From the NCBI GenBank assembly GCA_963781665.1, contig CAWAGA010000002.1:4960001-5024000 (forward strand): DNA of 64,000 nt, given 5' to 3'. Positions within the stretch are counted from its first letter, which is position 1. Every line of letters starts with the position of its first letter. Below the pieces are notes generated by a model. It saw only the letters and a program-made list of their open reading frames with translations. It was not told the origin of the DNA and did no database searches. Positions 25,706 through 36,168 of the stretch are shown piece after piece. The DNA comes from JAJYIW01 sp963781665. Its GTDB lineage: Bacteria; Chloroflexota; Anaerolineae; Anaerolineales; Anaerolineaceae. The position numbers and the translations under genes were made by a program.

Positions 25706-26083
25706 TCACACATTCCTACCGGCATTCGACAAGACTTCTTCGATTTTTTTGATGATTTCAGCCGGTTCGATCGGTTTGTCCAAAAAAGCCGCGACCTTTA
25801 TCGCCTTTCCTTCTTTTTCAATCTCAACGATTGGGTGGGCAGTTAGTATGATCACCGGAAGACGCTCATCGACCTGGTTGATCAGGCTGGTCAATTTTAT
25901 CCCTTCGATGTCGGGCAATTGCAGATCGACGATAATTAGGTCGAAAGTCTTTTTCTCAATTCTTTCTAAAGCAGCGGCTCCATCCGCCACCATCGAAACC
26001 TGATAACCAGCCCTCTCAATGATATATGCCAGCGATCGCCGAAGATTGATTTCATCATCTACGATGAGCACAGATTTTAACAT
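25706..26083 (-). CDS. Single-domain response regulator (CheY-like)
   Basis: 125 aa, receiver domain only. It has the acidic pair in LIVDDE, phosphoacceptor Asp in LIIVDLQLPD, Thr in ILTAH and Lys in LDKPIEP. Without an output domain it probably acts by protein contact or phosphotransfer. The same strand carries a second response regulator 130 bp upstream; a poly-A-rich gap lies between them. Confidence 0.9.
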   Translation of the reverse strand: MLKSVLIVDDEINLRRSLAYIIERAGYQVSMVADGAAALERIEKKTFDLIIVDLQLPDIEGIKLTSLINQVDERLPVIILTAHPIVEIEKEGKAIKVAAFLDKPIEPAEIIKKIEEVLSNAGRNV

Positions 26084-26213
26084 GAATCATAAGCTCAAAC
26101 TCCTGAGAGCTATTCTTAACCCCACTTTAATTCTACTCAAAAAAAAACCGAAAATAATTTGTGCTTATTGGGAAAAATTGAAAAATTCTTTTATTAAATT
26201 CTAAGGTAGTCGC

Positions 26214-27017
26214 TTAAGTTACAAGACGATAACCGACATTGTGAACGGTGATGATAAAACGAGGGTGTTTGGGATTCTCTTCTAGAGCTTTGCGCAATTC
26301 ATATATATGCCAGCGGGCAATTTCGCGAGCTTCTGAACGGGTCACATTGTATCCCTGGGCTTCGGTGACCAGCGTCTCATAGGCAACCGGGCTGGGGGCG
26401 TGGCGGACGAGGGTTACAAGATAGTCATACGTTGACGGGGGTATCGAAATACTCATCTCGCCATTCATGACAATTTTGGCATACAGATCAAGCGTCAAGG
26501 GACCAGCTCTCAAAAATCTGGCAGGGTCGACAATTGTTTGAGCTATTGGGACTGAGCCTTCATCACTGTTACCTGCATCCATCTGGGTCAGCTGACCGAC
26601 AAGCGTTTGTATCTGACCGATTATATTCATTTGGCGTTTCGGTTGAGATTGCTCGGCAAGAATGCAAGCGATACGGTCTAAAATTAGAGCGGGTTCAAAG
26701 GGTTTTAATAAATAATCTCTTGCCCCCTGCCTGACGGCTTCGATGGCAGAATCAAGCGAAGCATGCGCGGTTAAAATGACAACCGGCATCAGAGGATACA
26801 TCTTGCGGATGACTGGTAAAAAATGAATTCCTTCTGTATCTTGCAGCTTCAGATCGAGGAAAACCAGATCGTAAGCCCCTTTCTGAAGAAAATGAAGAGC
26901 CTCCCGGGCTGATCCGGCAGAAGTAACCTGGTGACCGGCGTGATTAATTATAGTTGCTAGAGTTTTCCGCAGGCCAGGTTCGTCATCGATGATCAAAATT
27001 GAGCTTCTGAGGGTCAT
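26214..27017 (-). CDS. Response regulator with C-terminal winged helix
   Basis: 267 aa. The receiver at about residues 5-120 has IDDEPG, the Asp in LVFLDLKLQD, Thr in ILTAH and Lys in LLKPFEP. A linker of about 50 residues follows. The C-terminal Trans_reg_C-like domain (ISIPPSTYDYLVTLVRH, then WHIYELRKALEENPKHPRF and VGYRL) binds DNA. The linker is longer than in ordinary OmpR regulators. No kinase is adjacent on this strand, so its partner is unknown. Confidence 0.88.
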   Translation of the reverse strand: MTLRSSILIIDDEPGLRKTLATIINHAGHQVTSAGSAREALHFLQKGAYDLVFLDLKLQDTEGIHFLPVIRKMYPLMPVVILTAHASLDSAIEAVRQGARDYLLKPFEPALILDRIACILAEQSQPKRQMNIIGQIQTLVGQLTQMDAGNSDEGSVPIAQTIVDPARFLRAGPLTLDLYAKIVMNGEMSISIPPSTYDYLVTLVRHAPSPVAYETLVTEAQGYNVTRSEAREIARWHIYELRKALEENPKHPRFIITVHNVGYRLVT

Positions 27018-27263
27018 TGGTGCCTCTTCCCAATATTATATTACCAAGAATTTTTGAAACCCGATCTTTACCAAATCGATTTTATAGGATGAATTTTATT
27101 CTGATTTCTAGGTCCGAAATATCTAGTATACTTGGATGAATTGTACACCAAAATACGCTTGGGCCGGATACAAGAAAACCACACGAACCCAGGGAAGGAA
27201 ACGTAACAGGACCCCTTTTTATCCCCCCATCACCCAGGCAGAAACTATTACGAAGAGGACCAC

Positions 27264-27914
27264 ATGGCATTTAAAGACGACACTGAAGACCAATTATATA
27301 TTGATGCAATCAATTTACGGCAGCGCCAAATCAGTGATGATCAAATCCAAAAATACGAAGGCTACGTTGCTGAAATTTTCTCAGCTTTTGGTATGGACCT
27401 GGAAACAGCCTCAACTCAGGATACACCACGCCGGTTTATTAAAGCCTTGTTCGACGCAACCGAAGGCTACGATGGCGACCCAAAGCTGCTCAAAGTATTT
27501 CAGACCGAATGTTTTGGCGACGACGACTGCCGATTGAGCCAGGTGATCGAAGGCCCCATTAATTTCTTCTCGCTTTGCGAGCATCATGTCTTCCCATTTT
27601 ATGGGCAAGCCTACATTGCTTATATCGCCCATGAAAATATCATTGGCATTTCAAAGCTGACTAGGCTAGTTCGCTTATTCTCGAAGCGCTTCTCCGTGCA
27701 GGAAAGAATAGGGCAGCAGATCGCCGATGCGCTGGAGAAAATGCTCGACCCATATGGGGTTGCTGTTTATCTAAACGCACATCATTTATGTGTTGAGATG
27801 CGCGGTGTGCGCGAATTGTCACCAATAACCCGGACAACGGTCTGGCGCGGTTTTTATGCTAACAATTCAAGTCTACGATCAGAATTCTTTACGGCCTGCG
27901 GTATACCAAAATAA
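27264..27914 (+). CDS. folE: GTP cyclohydrolase I
   Basis: 216 aa. It converts GTP to dihydroneopterin triphosphate, the first step to folate and other pterins. Zinc and active-site motifs SLCEHHVFPF and HHLCVEMRGV are complete, with IGISKLTRLVRLFSKRFSVQE between them (shown partly as the family helix). A stand-alone gene with a strong terminator downstream. No other folate or queuosine genes are near, so the end product is not decided by context. I found no recognisable folate or preQ1 riboswitch in the 27018-27263 upstream region. Confidence 0.95.
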   Translation: MAFKDDTEDQLYIDAINLRQRQISDDQIQKYEGYVAEIFSAFGMDLETASTQDTPRRFIKALFDATEGYDGDPKLLKVFQTECFGDDDCRLSQVIEGPINFFSLCEHHVFPFYGQAYIAYIAHENIIGISKLTRLVRLFSKRFSVQERIGQQIADALEKMLDPYGVAVYLNAHHLCVEMRGVRELSPITRTTVWRGFYANNSSLRSEFFTACGIPK

Positions 27915-27945
27915 CCTTTTTCTCATTTTGGCTGAAAACCAATTT

Positions 27946-27988
27946 AAGTGGTGGGCGAACAATGTTCGTCCATCACTTTCTTTATAAT
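27946..27988 (+). terminator. Rho-independent terminator of folE
   Basis: AAGTGGTGGGCGAAC (27946-27960) pairs along all 15 positions, with two G-U pairs, to GTTCGTCCATCACTT (27964-27978). The loop is AAT and TCTTTATAATT follows. This is the clearest terminator in the window. Confidence 0.85.
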
Positions 27989-28058
27989 TATTAATCCATT
28001 TTTTAATCGACTATTAAGGTAGACATAGTATTATAGTGGCATAACAATGACCAAGGGG

Positions 28059-28125
28059 GAATTTCTCCTGACTATGACCACTTGCTAAGGGGGCAAATAT
28101 CCTGGTCATAAGTCAGGAGAAATTC
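28059..28125. repeat. 22-bp near-perfect inverted repeat upstream of transketolase
   Basis: The arm at 28059-28080 (starts GAATTTCTCCTG, ends TATGACCA) is complementary to 28103-28125 (starts TGGTCATA, ends GAGAAATTC) apart from one extra A. The 22-base loop contains CTAAGGGGGC, echoing CCAAGGGGG just before the left arm. A third ATGACCA lies at 28047. There is no T-run. It could be a structured leader RNA, a protein-binding palindrome, or a small mobile repeat. Confidence 0.75.
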
Positions 28126-28217
28126 ATTTAAAAGCGGGAATTCGCACCCGTAACAAATGAACCAACCTTTTCGGCTCATGTACTGAATTGAAATTTCCAG
28201 AAATATGGAGGTCAATT

Positions 28218-30313
28218 GTGGATACAAAAACAGGAAAACCAACAACAAACCAAGATCTGGACGGGGTATGTATCAACAGCATCCGCTTTCTGGCAGTCGA
28301 CGCCGTGGAAAAAGCGGACAGCGGCCATCCTGGATTGCCGCTTGATGCAGCCCCGATGGCTTATGTGCTCTGGGCGTATTATTTGAAACATAATCCGAAT
28401 AACCCCCAATGGTTTGATCGAGACCGGTTCGTGCTTTCTGCCGGGCATGGATCCATGCTGCTGTACAGCCTGCTGTACTTGAGTGGATACGACCTCCCTT
28501 TAGATCAGATCAAACAGTTCCGCCAATGGAAAAGTCGAACACCCGGGCATCCCGAACGTGGAGTAACACCCGGGATTGAGACGACCACAGGACCTCTTGG
28601 ACAGGGTTTCGCCAATGGGGTTGGAATGGCAATCGCCGAAGCCAATCTGGCAGCCAGGTTCAACCGCCCGGGCTACGAAATCATCGATCACTACACCTAT
28701 GGAATCGTCAGCGACGGGGACTTAATGGAAGGGGTGGCATCCGAAGCAGCTTCTCTGGCCGGGCAGCTTAAATTAGGAAAATTGATTTATTTTTACGATA
28801 ATAACCACGTTACCCTCTCTGAATCAACAGAATCTGTCGTTCTCAGAAGATCGGGAGGCACGGTTTCGAGCTTACGGCTGGCATACCCAGGTGGTTGCCG
28901 ACGGCAACGACGTTGCAGCGCTCGACCATGCATTGAAGGTAGCCCAACAAGAAAAAAACCGCCCGTCTTTGATCCTGGTAACAACCCATCTTGGGTATGG
29001 AGCACCGAATAAACAAGATACCTTTGAGGCCCATGGCAGCCCATTGGGCGCGCAAGAGACCCGATTAACCAAAGAGAACCTGGGGTGGCCCGAAGAACCT
29101 CCCTTTTTCGTTCCGGAAAAAGCCCTGGCAAAATTTCGCCAGGCAGTCACAAAGGGAAAAGAGGCGGAAAACAAGTGGCAGGCACTATATCATGCCTATG
29201 CGCAGGATTTTCCGGACCTTGGGCGCGAATTGGATGATTTGATCGCCGGACGATTACCTGCTGGTTGGGATCAAGACATTCCGGTGTTTCCGACTGATGA
29301 AAAAGGCATGGCAACCCGCAAGGCCTCCAACAAAGTACTCACAGCCATCGCCCCACGCTTACCAGGCTTGATCGGTGGTTCGGCCGACCTCAACCCTTCT
29401 ACGTACACCACTCTTACTGATATGGGAGATTTTGAATATCCATCCAGGCTGGATGCGAATATCCAGGGGTCCTCCGGTGGTAAATTCTCCTATGCTGGAC
29501 GAAACATTCACTTCGGTGTTCGCGAACACGCTATGGCGTCTATTTTGAACGGAATTGCAGCCCATGGTGCTTTGCTGCCGTTCGGAGCAACGTTCTTGAT
29601 TTTCTCAGATTATGCCCGCCCGGCGATGCGTCTGGCAGCATTAATGGGACTCCACGTTATTTACGTCTTCACCCACGATAGCATCGGACTAGGCCAGGAC
29701 GGTCCCACACACCAACCGGTTGAACAGCTGGCCAATCTCAGGGCGATCCCGAATTTCATGCTGATCCGTCCAGCAGATTCAAACGAAACCGTCATTGCCT
29801 GGAAGATTGCGGTCGAAGCTAATAATCAACCTGTAGCCCTGGTTTTTTCCCGCCAAAATTTGCCTACCTTTGATAGAACGAAATTCGCTTCAGCCGAAGG
29901 CACCCGGAAAGGCGCTTACGTCCTCATCGATGCACCAAACGGGAACCAACCAGACGTGATTTTGATTGCAACCGGATCTGAAGTCCATCTGGCGGTTGAA
30001 GCTAGAGAAAAACTGCTGGAACAAAAAGTGTTCGCCAGGGTCGTATCGATGCCTTCGTGGGAACTATTTAAAACCCAGCCCCGGTCATATCGTGAGGGAG
30101 TTCTTATTACCCGAGGTAAAAAAACGGGTTTCGATCGAAGCCGGAGTGGCCCAAGGTTGGCGAGAATTCGTCGGTGACTACGGTGACATCATTAGCCTGG
30201 ACCATTTTGGCGCTTCCGCCCCAGGAGAAACCGTTATGAGCAAATTCGGTTTCTCGGTCGAAAATATTCTTTCGAAGGTGCTGGCTTTAATCAAAGAAAA
30301 AGAGGAAATATGA
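28218..30313 (+). CDS. tkt: Transketolase, two frameshifts
   Basis: TPP enzyme moving two-carbon units in the pentose phosphate pathway. It starts at GTG 28218 behind ATGGAGG. Motifs: DSGHPGLPLDAAP, TPP site SDGDLMEG, then HTQVV, VREHAMASILNG and SIGLGQDGPTHQPVEQ, ending with SLDHFGASAPG. The frame moves at about 28836-28842 (one extra base; correct reading VFSEDREARFRAYGW) and again at about 30101-30107 (extra base; reading VLLPEVKKRVSIEAG). Corrected length is about 697 aa, normal. Two indels in a central gene that reads well on both sides suggest sequence error. It overlaps tal-pgi by 4 bp. Confidence 0.92.
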
Positions 30314-33138
30314 GTGAAAACCCGTTAAGAAAACTGGAAACATTCGGGCAGAGCATCTGGCAAGACTATATCCGTAGGGGGGCACTCGAAAGTGGGGACT
30401 TGAAACGGCTGATCGACGAGGATGGTCTCAGTGGGGTAACCTCGAACCCATCAATTTTCGAAAAAGCGATATCAGGCAGCCATGACTACGAATCAGCCAT
30501 CCGATCTATGGCTTTGGAAGGAAAAAACCTGGACGAGATTTACGACAACCTGGTAATTGAAGATATCCGCCGGGCTGCTGATCTCCTTAAACCAGTGTAC
30601 GATCACAGCAGCCAGGCTGACGGCTTCGTCAGCCTGGAGGTTTCCCCCCACCTGGCATATGACACCTCCGGAACTATCGCAGAAGCGCGGCGGTTATGGT
30701 CCCTCGTCGACCGGCCTAACGTGATGATCAAGGTTCCAGGGACAAAACAAGGACTGCCTGCAATCCAGGAATTGATCTCGCGAGGGATCAACGTTAATAT
30801 CACTTTGCTTTTTGGTCTGCCGCGTTACGAAAAGGTGGTCGATGCCTTCCTCAGCGGCCTGGAAAGCTGCCTTGAGCAAGGAAAGCCCATCAATTCAATC
30901 GGTTCTGTTGCCAGCTTCTTCCTATCCCGGATCGACGTCATGGTCGACCCCCTGCTTGAAAAAGAAATGAATAATCCTGCAAACGCAGAGTTAGCTCAGA
31001 CCGCGCATGGCCAAACAGCGATTGCCAGTGCCAGAATTGCTTACCAGATGTACAAAGAATTGTTCAACAGTGAACGATTTAAGAAGCTCGCAGCTAAAGG
31101 CGCCCACCCCCAAAGGTTATTGTGGGCCAGCACCAGCACGAAAAATCCGGATTACAGCGACGTAAAATATGTTGAAGCACTCATCGGGTCTCAAACGGTT
31201 AACACCCTTCCAACCGAAACCTTGGTAAATTATCGCGACCACGGCAAACCAGCTGCCCGGATCGAAGAGGACCTACCCCAGGCCAGGGATGCATTGGCAG
31301 CATTAAAAAAGTTAGGGATCGATATCGACGAAATCACCCAAAAGCTCGAGACGGAAGGTGCGGACAAATTCATCAAATCCTATGATTTGTTAATGGAGGC
31401 GCTAAAAAATAAGCAGACCGCGGCACTCGAAGAGCCTGTGGACCTGCAGCACATGAAACTCAATGGATATACAAAACCTCACCAGGAACGGTACGTCCGG
31501 CTCGAGGAAGAAAAATTCATTGACCGCCTGTGGCGCAAAGATGCATCCCTATGGAGTGATGATCCCGAAGAGCAGAAAGTGATTCAAAATGCGCTCGGCT
31601 GGATTCACGTACCGGAAAAAATGGAAGAAAACCTGGATGAAATCATGAATTTCGTTCAAGAGGTAAAAAGGGCAGGCTACAAACATGTGGTTCACATGGG
31701 CATGGGCGGCAGCAGCCTGGCTCCTTTAGTTTTCAACGAAACCTTTGCAAAGAAAAAAGATGGATTAGATCTGGCGGTGCTTGATACAACCGATCCTGAG
31801 ACCATCCGCAAAATCGAAAATGCTTTCGACCCAGAAGACACACTATATATCGTCGCCAGCAAATCAGGAACGACGGCAGAACCTTTGGCTTTCGGTGAAT
31901 ACTTCTATCAAAAACTGAAAGAAAAGATTGGCGATAACGCTGGGGATCATTTCATTGCCATCACCGATCCGGGAACCTACCTGGTCGACTTGGCGAAAGA
32001 ACACGGTTTCAGGAAGGTTTTCGTTAATTTCAGCGACATTGGCGGTCGTTTCTCAGCCCTTTCGTTTTTCGGACTGGTACCGGCTGCGTTGTATGGAATT
32101 GATGTATCCGAGATCTTGATCCGTGCGCTACGGATGAAACATGCCTGCACATCATACGTTCCAACCCAGGAAAATCCTGGGGCAATGCTGGGGTCTGCGC
32201 TTGGAGAACTGGGACGCCTCGGACGAGATAAGATCACCTTCCTGATGCCCCAACCGATTTCATCGCTGGGGATGTGGCTGGAACAGCTCCTGGCTGAAAG
32301 CACGGGCAAAGATGAGACCGGCATCCTTCCGGTCGCTGGTGAAAAGATCGGCCCTCCAATTGTTTACGGACAAGACCGGTTATTCGTTTATTTCCGCCTG
32401 TCGAACGAGATCGATAACGACCTGGAGAAAGGCGTGCAGGCACTACAAGACGCCGGACAGCCGGTCATATCTATCCATCTGGCAGACCGGTTGGACATCG
32501 GGCAAGAATTTTTCCGCTGGGAGGTTGCCACGGCAGTTGCCGGTGCAATCCTTGAGATCAACCCCTTCGACCAACCTAATGTCCAGGAAAGCAAAGACAA
32601 CACCAATCGCATTTTGGATTATTTCCGCGAGAAGAAAAAGCTACCGGAAGAGACAGTGCCGTTGCACGAAGGTGCTTTAAGTCTGGCTGCTGAAGAGACT
32701 GAAAAAACGATCAAGGACACGTTAAAAAAGTTTTTTGGATTGAAAAGAAGCGGTGATTACGTGGCCCTATTACCCTACCTGAGTTACGAGGATAGCATCG
32801 CCCAGGCGCTGGATGCAATCCGGTTAAAGATCCGTGACAACTTGCGAACGGTAACAACCCTGGGGTACGGCCCACGTTATCTCCATTCGACCGGCCAGTT
32901 CCATAAGGGAGGTCCGAATACCGGCCTTTTTATTATCCTAACAGCCGATGTGAGAAATGATGTAGACATCGCGGGGAGAGTGTATTCTTTCGGTGTGTTT
33001 AATCGCGCTCAGGCAGTGGGAGATATGGTCGCTTTACGCAAACATAAACGGAAGGTCGTTCACATCGACCTGGGAAAAGACCCAAAAGCGGGCCTGTCGC
33101 AATTGAACAGCATCATCGAATCAGCGATCACCAGGTGA
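30310..33138 (+). CDS. Bifunctional transaldolase / glucose-6-phosphate isomerase
   Basis: 942 aa in one frame. Residues 1 to about 365 are a transaldolase: SGVTSNPSIFEKAI, the Schiff-base lysine in PNVMIKVPGT and RLLWASTSTKNPDYSD. Residues about 390-942 are a phosphoglucose isomerase: HMGMGGSSLAPLVF and VASKSGTTAEP. Such fusions are known in some bacteria. The protein would link F6P/G6P interconversion directly to the non-oxidative pentose phosphate branch. It is coupled to tkt (ATGA) and followed by gnd and zwf. Confidence 0.95.
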   Translation: MSENPLRKLETFGQSIWQDYIRRGALESGDLKRLIDEDGLSGVTSNPSIFEKAISGSHDYESAIRSMALEGKNLDEIYDNLVIEDIRRAADLLKPVYDHSSQADGFVSLEVSPHLAYDTSGTIAEARRLWSLVDRPNVMIKVPGTKQGLPAIQELISRGINVNITLLFGLPRYEKVVDAFLSGLESCLEQGKPINSIGSVASFFLSRIDVMVDPLLEKEMNNPANAELAQTAHGQTAIASARIAYQMYKELFNSERFKKLAAKGAHPQRLLWASTSTKNPDYSDVKYVEALIGSQTVNTLPTETLVNYRDHGKPAARIEEDLPQARDALAALKKLGIDIDEITQKLETEGADKFIKSYDLLMEALKNKQTAALEEPVDLQHMKLNGYTKPHQERYVRLEEEKFIDRLWRKDASLWSDDPEEQKVIQNALGWIHVPEKMEENLDEIMNFVQEVKRAGYKHVVHMGMGGSSLAPLVFNETFAKKKDGLDLAVLDTTDPETIRKIENAFDPEDTLYIVASKSGTTAEPLAFGEYFYQKLKEKIGDNAGDHFIAITDPGTYLVDLAKEHGFRKVFVNFSDIGGRFSALSFFGLVPAALYGIDVSEILIRALRMKHACTSYVPTQENPGAMLGSALGELGRLGRDKITFLMPQPISSLGMWLEQLLAESTGKDETGILPVAGEKIGPPIVYGQDRLFVYFRLSNEIDNDLEKGVQALQDAGQPVISIHLADRLDIGQEFFRWEVATAVAGAILEINPFDQPNVQESKDNTNRILDYFREKKKLPEETVPLHEGALSLAAEETEKTIKDTLKKFFGLKRSGDYVALLPYLSYEDSIAQALDAIRLKIRDNLRTVTTLGYGPRYLHSTGQFHKGGPNTGLFIILTADVRNDVDIAGRVYSFGVFNRAQAVGDMVALRKHKRKVVHIDLGKDPKAGLSQLNSIIESAITR

Positions 33139-33223
33139 ACTTGCCTTTAATAGGTAATTAGGTGGTATTATTATTACTATATAGGGGTGAAATATCTTGA
33201 TTACTGAAGCGTTAAGGAGGAAA

Positions 33224-34642
33224 ATGCAAATAAAAAACGCTGACATAGGAATGGTTGGTTTAGGTGTGATGGGCCGCAATCTGGTCATGAACATGGTCGA
33301 TCACGGCTTTTCCGTTGCCGGTTATGATAATGATCCTGAAAAGGTTCAATCCCTGGAAAAGGAAGCTGGAGGTAAACCGGTTGGTGGGGTGACCAACGCC
33401 AAAGATCTGGTAGATTCTTTGCGCGTGCCACGCGCTATCATGATGATGGTGCCTGCTGGCTCTCCGGTCAATTCTGTGATCCATGACCTGCTCCCTTTAC
33501 TTACGCCCGGGGACATTTTGATCGACGGCGGCAATTCTTTTTACAAGGATACCGATTTACGCGCGAGTATGCTGGCTGAAAAGAACATTACTTACCTGGG
33601 GATTGGCATTTCAGGGGGAGAGGATGGTGCCCGGTTCGGGCCAAGTATGATGCCTGGAGGCCATCTGCAGGCTTACAAGCGGGTACAACCCATCTTCGAG
33701 GCGATCGCAGCCCACGTCAACGGCGATCCTTGCGTCACCTACCTGGGACCAGGATCGGCTGGACATTTCGTCAAGATGGTCCATAATGGCATCGAATATG
33801 GCATCATCGAGCTGATTGCAGAAGCTTACGATTTGATGAAACGCGGCCTGGGAATGAACGACGATGATCTGCATACCACTTTCAAAAAGTGGAATAGCGG
33901 CCCGCTGGCGTCTTTTCTGATCGAAATCACGGCTGATGTCTTCTCTCAGGTCGACGAGCGTACTGGGCGGCGGTTGATTGACGTGATCCTGGACGAAGCC
34001 AGCCAGAAAGGCACCGGGAAATGGACCTCGCAAGAGGCATTGGACTTGCAAGTTCCTGCACCGACCATCGATATCGCCGTCATGATGCGAGATATGTCGA
34101 TTCTCAAGCCAGAAAGGACTGAAGCCGGCAAGATTTATAAAGCAATACAACGACCACTGGAAGAGACGACCGGCCCTCTGTTACAGCTATTACCAGGTGC
34201 GCTTTATGCTGCCTTCGTTACAACCTTTGCCATGGGGTTCGAGATCCTTCAAACCGGTTCGAGTGAGCACCAATACGATTTGAAACTGGCGGACATTGCC
34301 CGTATCTGGCGAGGTGGATGCATTATCCGTGCTAACTTATTGGATCAAATTATGAAATCTTATCAAAAAAAGCCCGATTTGGCGAATCTCTTACTCGATT
34401 CTGATTTTTTCAGCAAAGAACTCCTGGCGCGGCAGTCGGAATTAAGGCGAGTGGCAGCGATTGCATCTCAAATGGCAATCCCAGCCCCGGCATTGATGGT
34501 ATCACTATCTTATCTTGACGCATATACGAGCGAATGGCTTCCCGCCAACCTGATACAGGCCCAACGCGATTATTTTGGCGCTCACACCTACGAACGAATC
34601 GACGATAAGGGTAAATTTCATACCCATTGGACGCACGAATAA
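33224..34642 (+). CDS. gnd: 6-phosphogluconate dehydrogenase, decarboxylating
   Basis: About 472 aa. It oxidises and decarboxylates 6-phosphogluconate to ribulose-5-phosphate. It has the nucleotide-binding MVGLGVMGRNLVMNM, the substrate motif GISGGEDGARFGPSMMPGG and the catalytic Lys/Asn in HFVKMVHNGIEYG. The start at 33224 is fixed by AAGGAGG; an upstream TTG at 33197 is less likely. The stop is 2 bp before zwf, so both oxidative-branch enzymes are made together. Confidence 0.96.
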   Translation: MQIKNADIGMVGLGVMGRNLVMNMVDHGFSVAGYDNDPEKVQSLEKEAGGKPVGGVTNAKDLVDSLRVPRAIMMMVPAGSPVNSVIHDLLPLLTPGDILIDGGNSFYKDTDLRASMLAEKNITYLGIGISGGEDGARFGPSMMPGGHLQAYKRVQPIFEAIAAHVNGDPCVTYLGPGSAGHFVKMVHNGIEYGIIELIAEAYDLMKRGLGMNDDDLHTTFKKWNSGPLASFLIEITADVFSQVDERTGRRLIDVILDEASQKGTGKWTSQEALDLQVPAPTIDIAVMMRDMSILKPERTEAGKIYKAIQRPLEETTGPLLQLLPGALYAAFVTTFAMGFEILQTGSSEHQYDLKLADIARIWRGGCIIRANLLDQIMKSYQKKPDLANLLLDSDFFSKELLARQSELRRVAAIASQMAIPAPALMVSLSYLDAYTSEWLPANLIQAQRDYFGAHTYERIDDKGKFHTHWTHE

Positions 34643-34644
34643 AG

Positions 34645-36156
34645 ATGAGCGAAATCTTGCAAATCGACCCTGTAATTCTAGTGATCTTTGGTGCAGGTGG
34701 AGACCTCACCTGGCGCAAATTGATCCCGGCTTTATACAATCTATACCTGGATAAACGTCTGACAGGGCACTTCGCGATCATCGGATTTGATCTGAAGAAA
34801 ATGTCGATCGATGATTTCCGCAATCATTTACGCCAGGGCATCGACCAGTTTTCTCGGCGTGGAAAGACTGAGAAAAAGACCTGGGACGAGTTCGCCTCTC
34901 ACATTGTTAAATATATTTCCGCCAACTTCACTGATGAGGACGTTTATAAAAATGAACTGCTAAAGACTGTGATTGATCTGGAAGAGACTTGGAAGGCAGA
35001 GGCAAATCGCGTTTATTACCTGGCCATCCCCCCATCACTGGTTGAATTGATTTGCGACCAGGTGGGAAAATGCTGCCTGGCAGAAGATCGCAGCCACGTA
35101 CGAATCGTGGTCGAGAAACCTTTCGGCCATAATCTGGAATCGGCAAAATCGTTGAACCTTATGTTGAACAACGTCTTTCACGAAAACCAGATTTTCCGCA
35201 TCGACCATTACCTGGGGAAAGAAACCGTCCAAAATATCCTTGCATTTCGTTTTGCAAATGCTCTATTCGAGCCAATCTGGGACCGCCGTTATATCGACTT
35301 CGTACAGATCACCGTCGCTGAACAAGTTGGAGTCGAGCACCGAGGCGGATACTACGACCATGCCGGAGCGCTGCGAGATATGATTCAGAACCACTTGCTC
35401 CAGCTGCTATGCCTGGTTGCGATGGAACCTCCGGTATCTTTTTCAGCGGATGAGATCCGCAACAAGAAAGTAGATGTCTTGAATGCCATCAGGCCGGTGC
35501 CTATGGATCAGATTCACCAATTTGCCGTGCGCGGCCAATACGGGGCTGGATGGAGCGAAGGGGAGCGTGTACCTGCTTACTCAGAAGAACCGGGGGTTAA
35601 TCCCGAATCACATACTGAGACATTTGCCGCTCTCAAGGTATTCGTTGATAATTGGCGTTGGCAAGACGTACCATTTTACATGCGCACCGGAAAACGCCTG
35701 ACTTCAAGGATTTCTGATATTTCGATCCAATTCAGGCCGGTTCCGCACCAATCCTTTCCACTTTCATCCGCACTGGATTGGCAGCCGAATCGTCTGGTCA
35801 TTCGCATCCAACCTCAAGAAGGTATCATGCTCGGCTTTCAAGCCAAAAGACCAGGACCGGATATGCGCATGAGCACCCAGCAAATGCGCTTCACCTATCA
35901 AGACGCCTTCCACTCTACATCGCCTGAAGCTTATGAAACTTTACTTCTGGATATTATTCTGGGGGACGCCACCCTATTCATGCGCGCTGACCAGGTTGAA
36001 CAAGCCTGGTCAATTGTAACGCCCATCCTAAACGCCTGGGAAGACACCCCACCTATTGATTTCCCCAATTATTCTGCAGGGACTCGCGGCCCAGAAGCAG
36101 CCGAAATGCTGGTTGCCCGGGATGGTCATAGCTGGCTGCCTTTACCCCTGCCCTAA
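34645..36156 (+). CDS. zwf: Glucose-6-phosphate dehydrogenase
   Basis: 503 aa. First enzyme of the oxidative pentose phosphate pathway. The coenzyme motif is FGAGGDLTWRKL, where most homologues have GASGDL. The active-site sequence RIDHYLGKE with catalytic His and Lys is intact, and EKPFG is present. The ATG at 34645 directly follows the gnd stop. No separate 6-phosphogluconolactonase gene is visible in the operon. Confidence 0.96.
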   Translation: MSEILQIDPVILVIFGAGGDLTWRKLIPALYNLYLDKRLTGHFAIIGFDLKKMSIDDFRNHLRQGIDQFSRRGKTEKKTWDEFASHIVKYISANFTDEDVYKNELLKTVIDLEETWKAEANRVYYLAIPPSLVELICDQVGKCCLAEDRSHVRIVVEKPFGHNLESAKSLNLMLNNVFHENQIFRIDHYLGKETVQNILAFRFANALFEPIWDRRYIDFVQITVAEQVGVEHRGGYYDHAGALRDMIQNHLLQLLCLVAMEPPVSFSADEIRNKKVDVLNAIRPVPMDQIHQFAVRGQYGAGWSEGERVPAYSEEPGVNPESHTETFAALKVFVDNWRWQDVPFYMRTGKRLTSRISDISIQFRPVPHQSFPLSSALDWQPNRLVIRIQPQEGIMLGFQAKRPGPDMRMSTQQMRFTYQDAFHSTSPEAYETLLLDIILGDATLFMRADQVEQAWSIVTPILNAWEDTPPIDFPNYSAGTRGPEAAEMLVARDGHSWLPLPLP

Positions 36157-36168
36157 AGAAAGATAATT

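Noticed and set aside
27018..27263. Folate or preQ1 riboswitch upstream of folE
   Set aside because: No matching core sequence or pseudoknot pattern could be found by eye.
27136..27537. 133-codon ORF upstream of and overlapping folE
   Set aside because: Most of it overlaps folE in another frame; Thr/Lys-rich and unlike any family.
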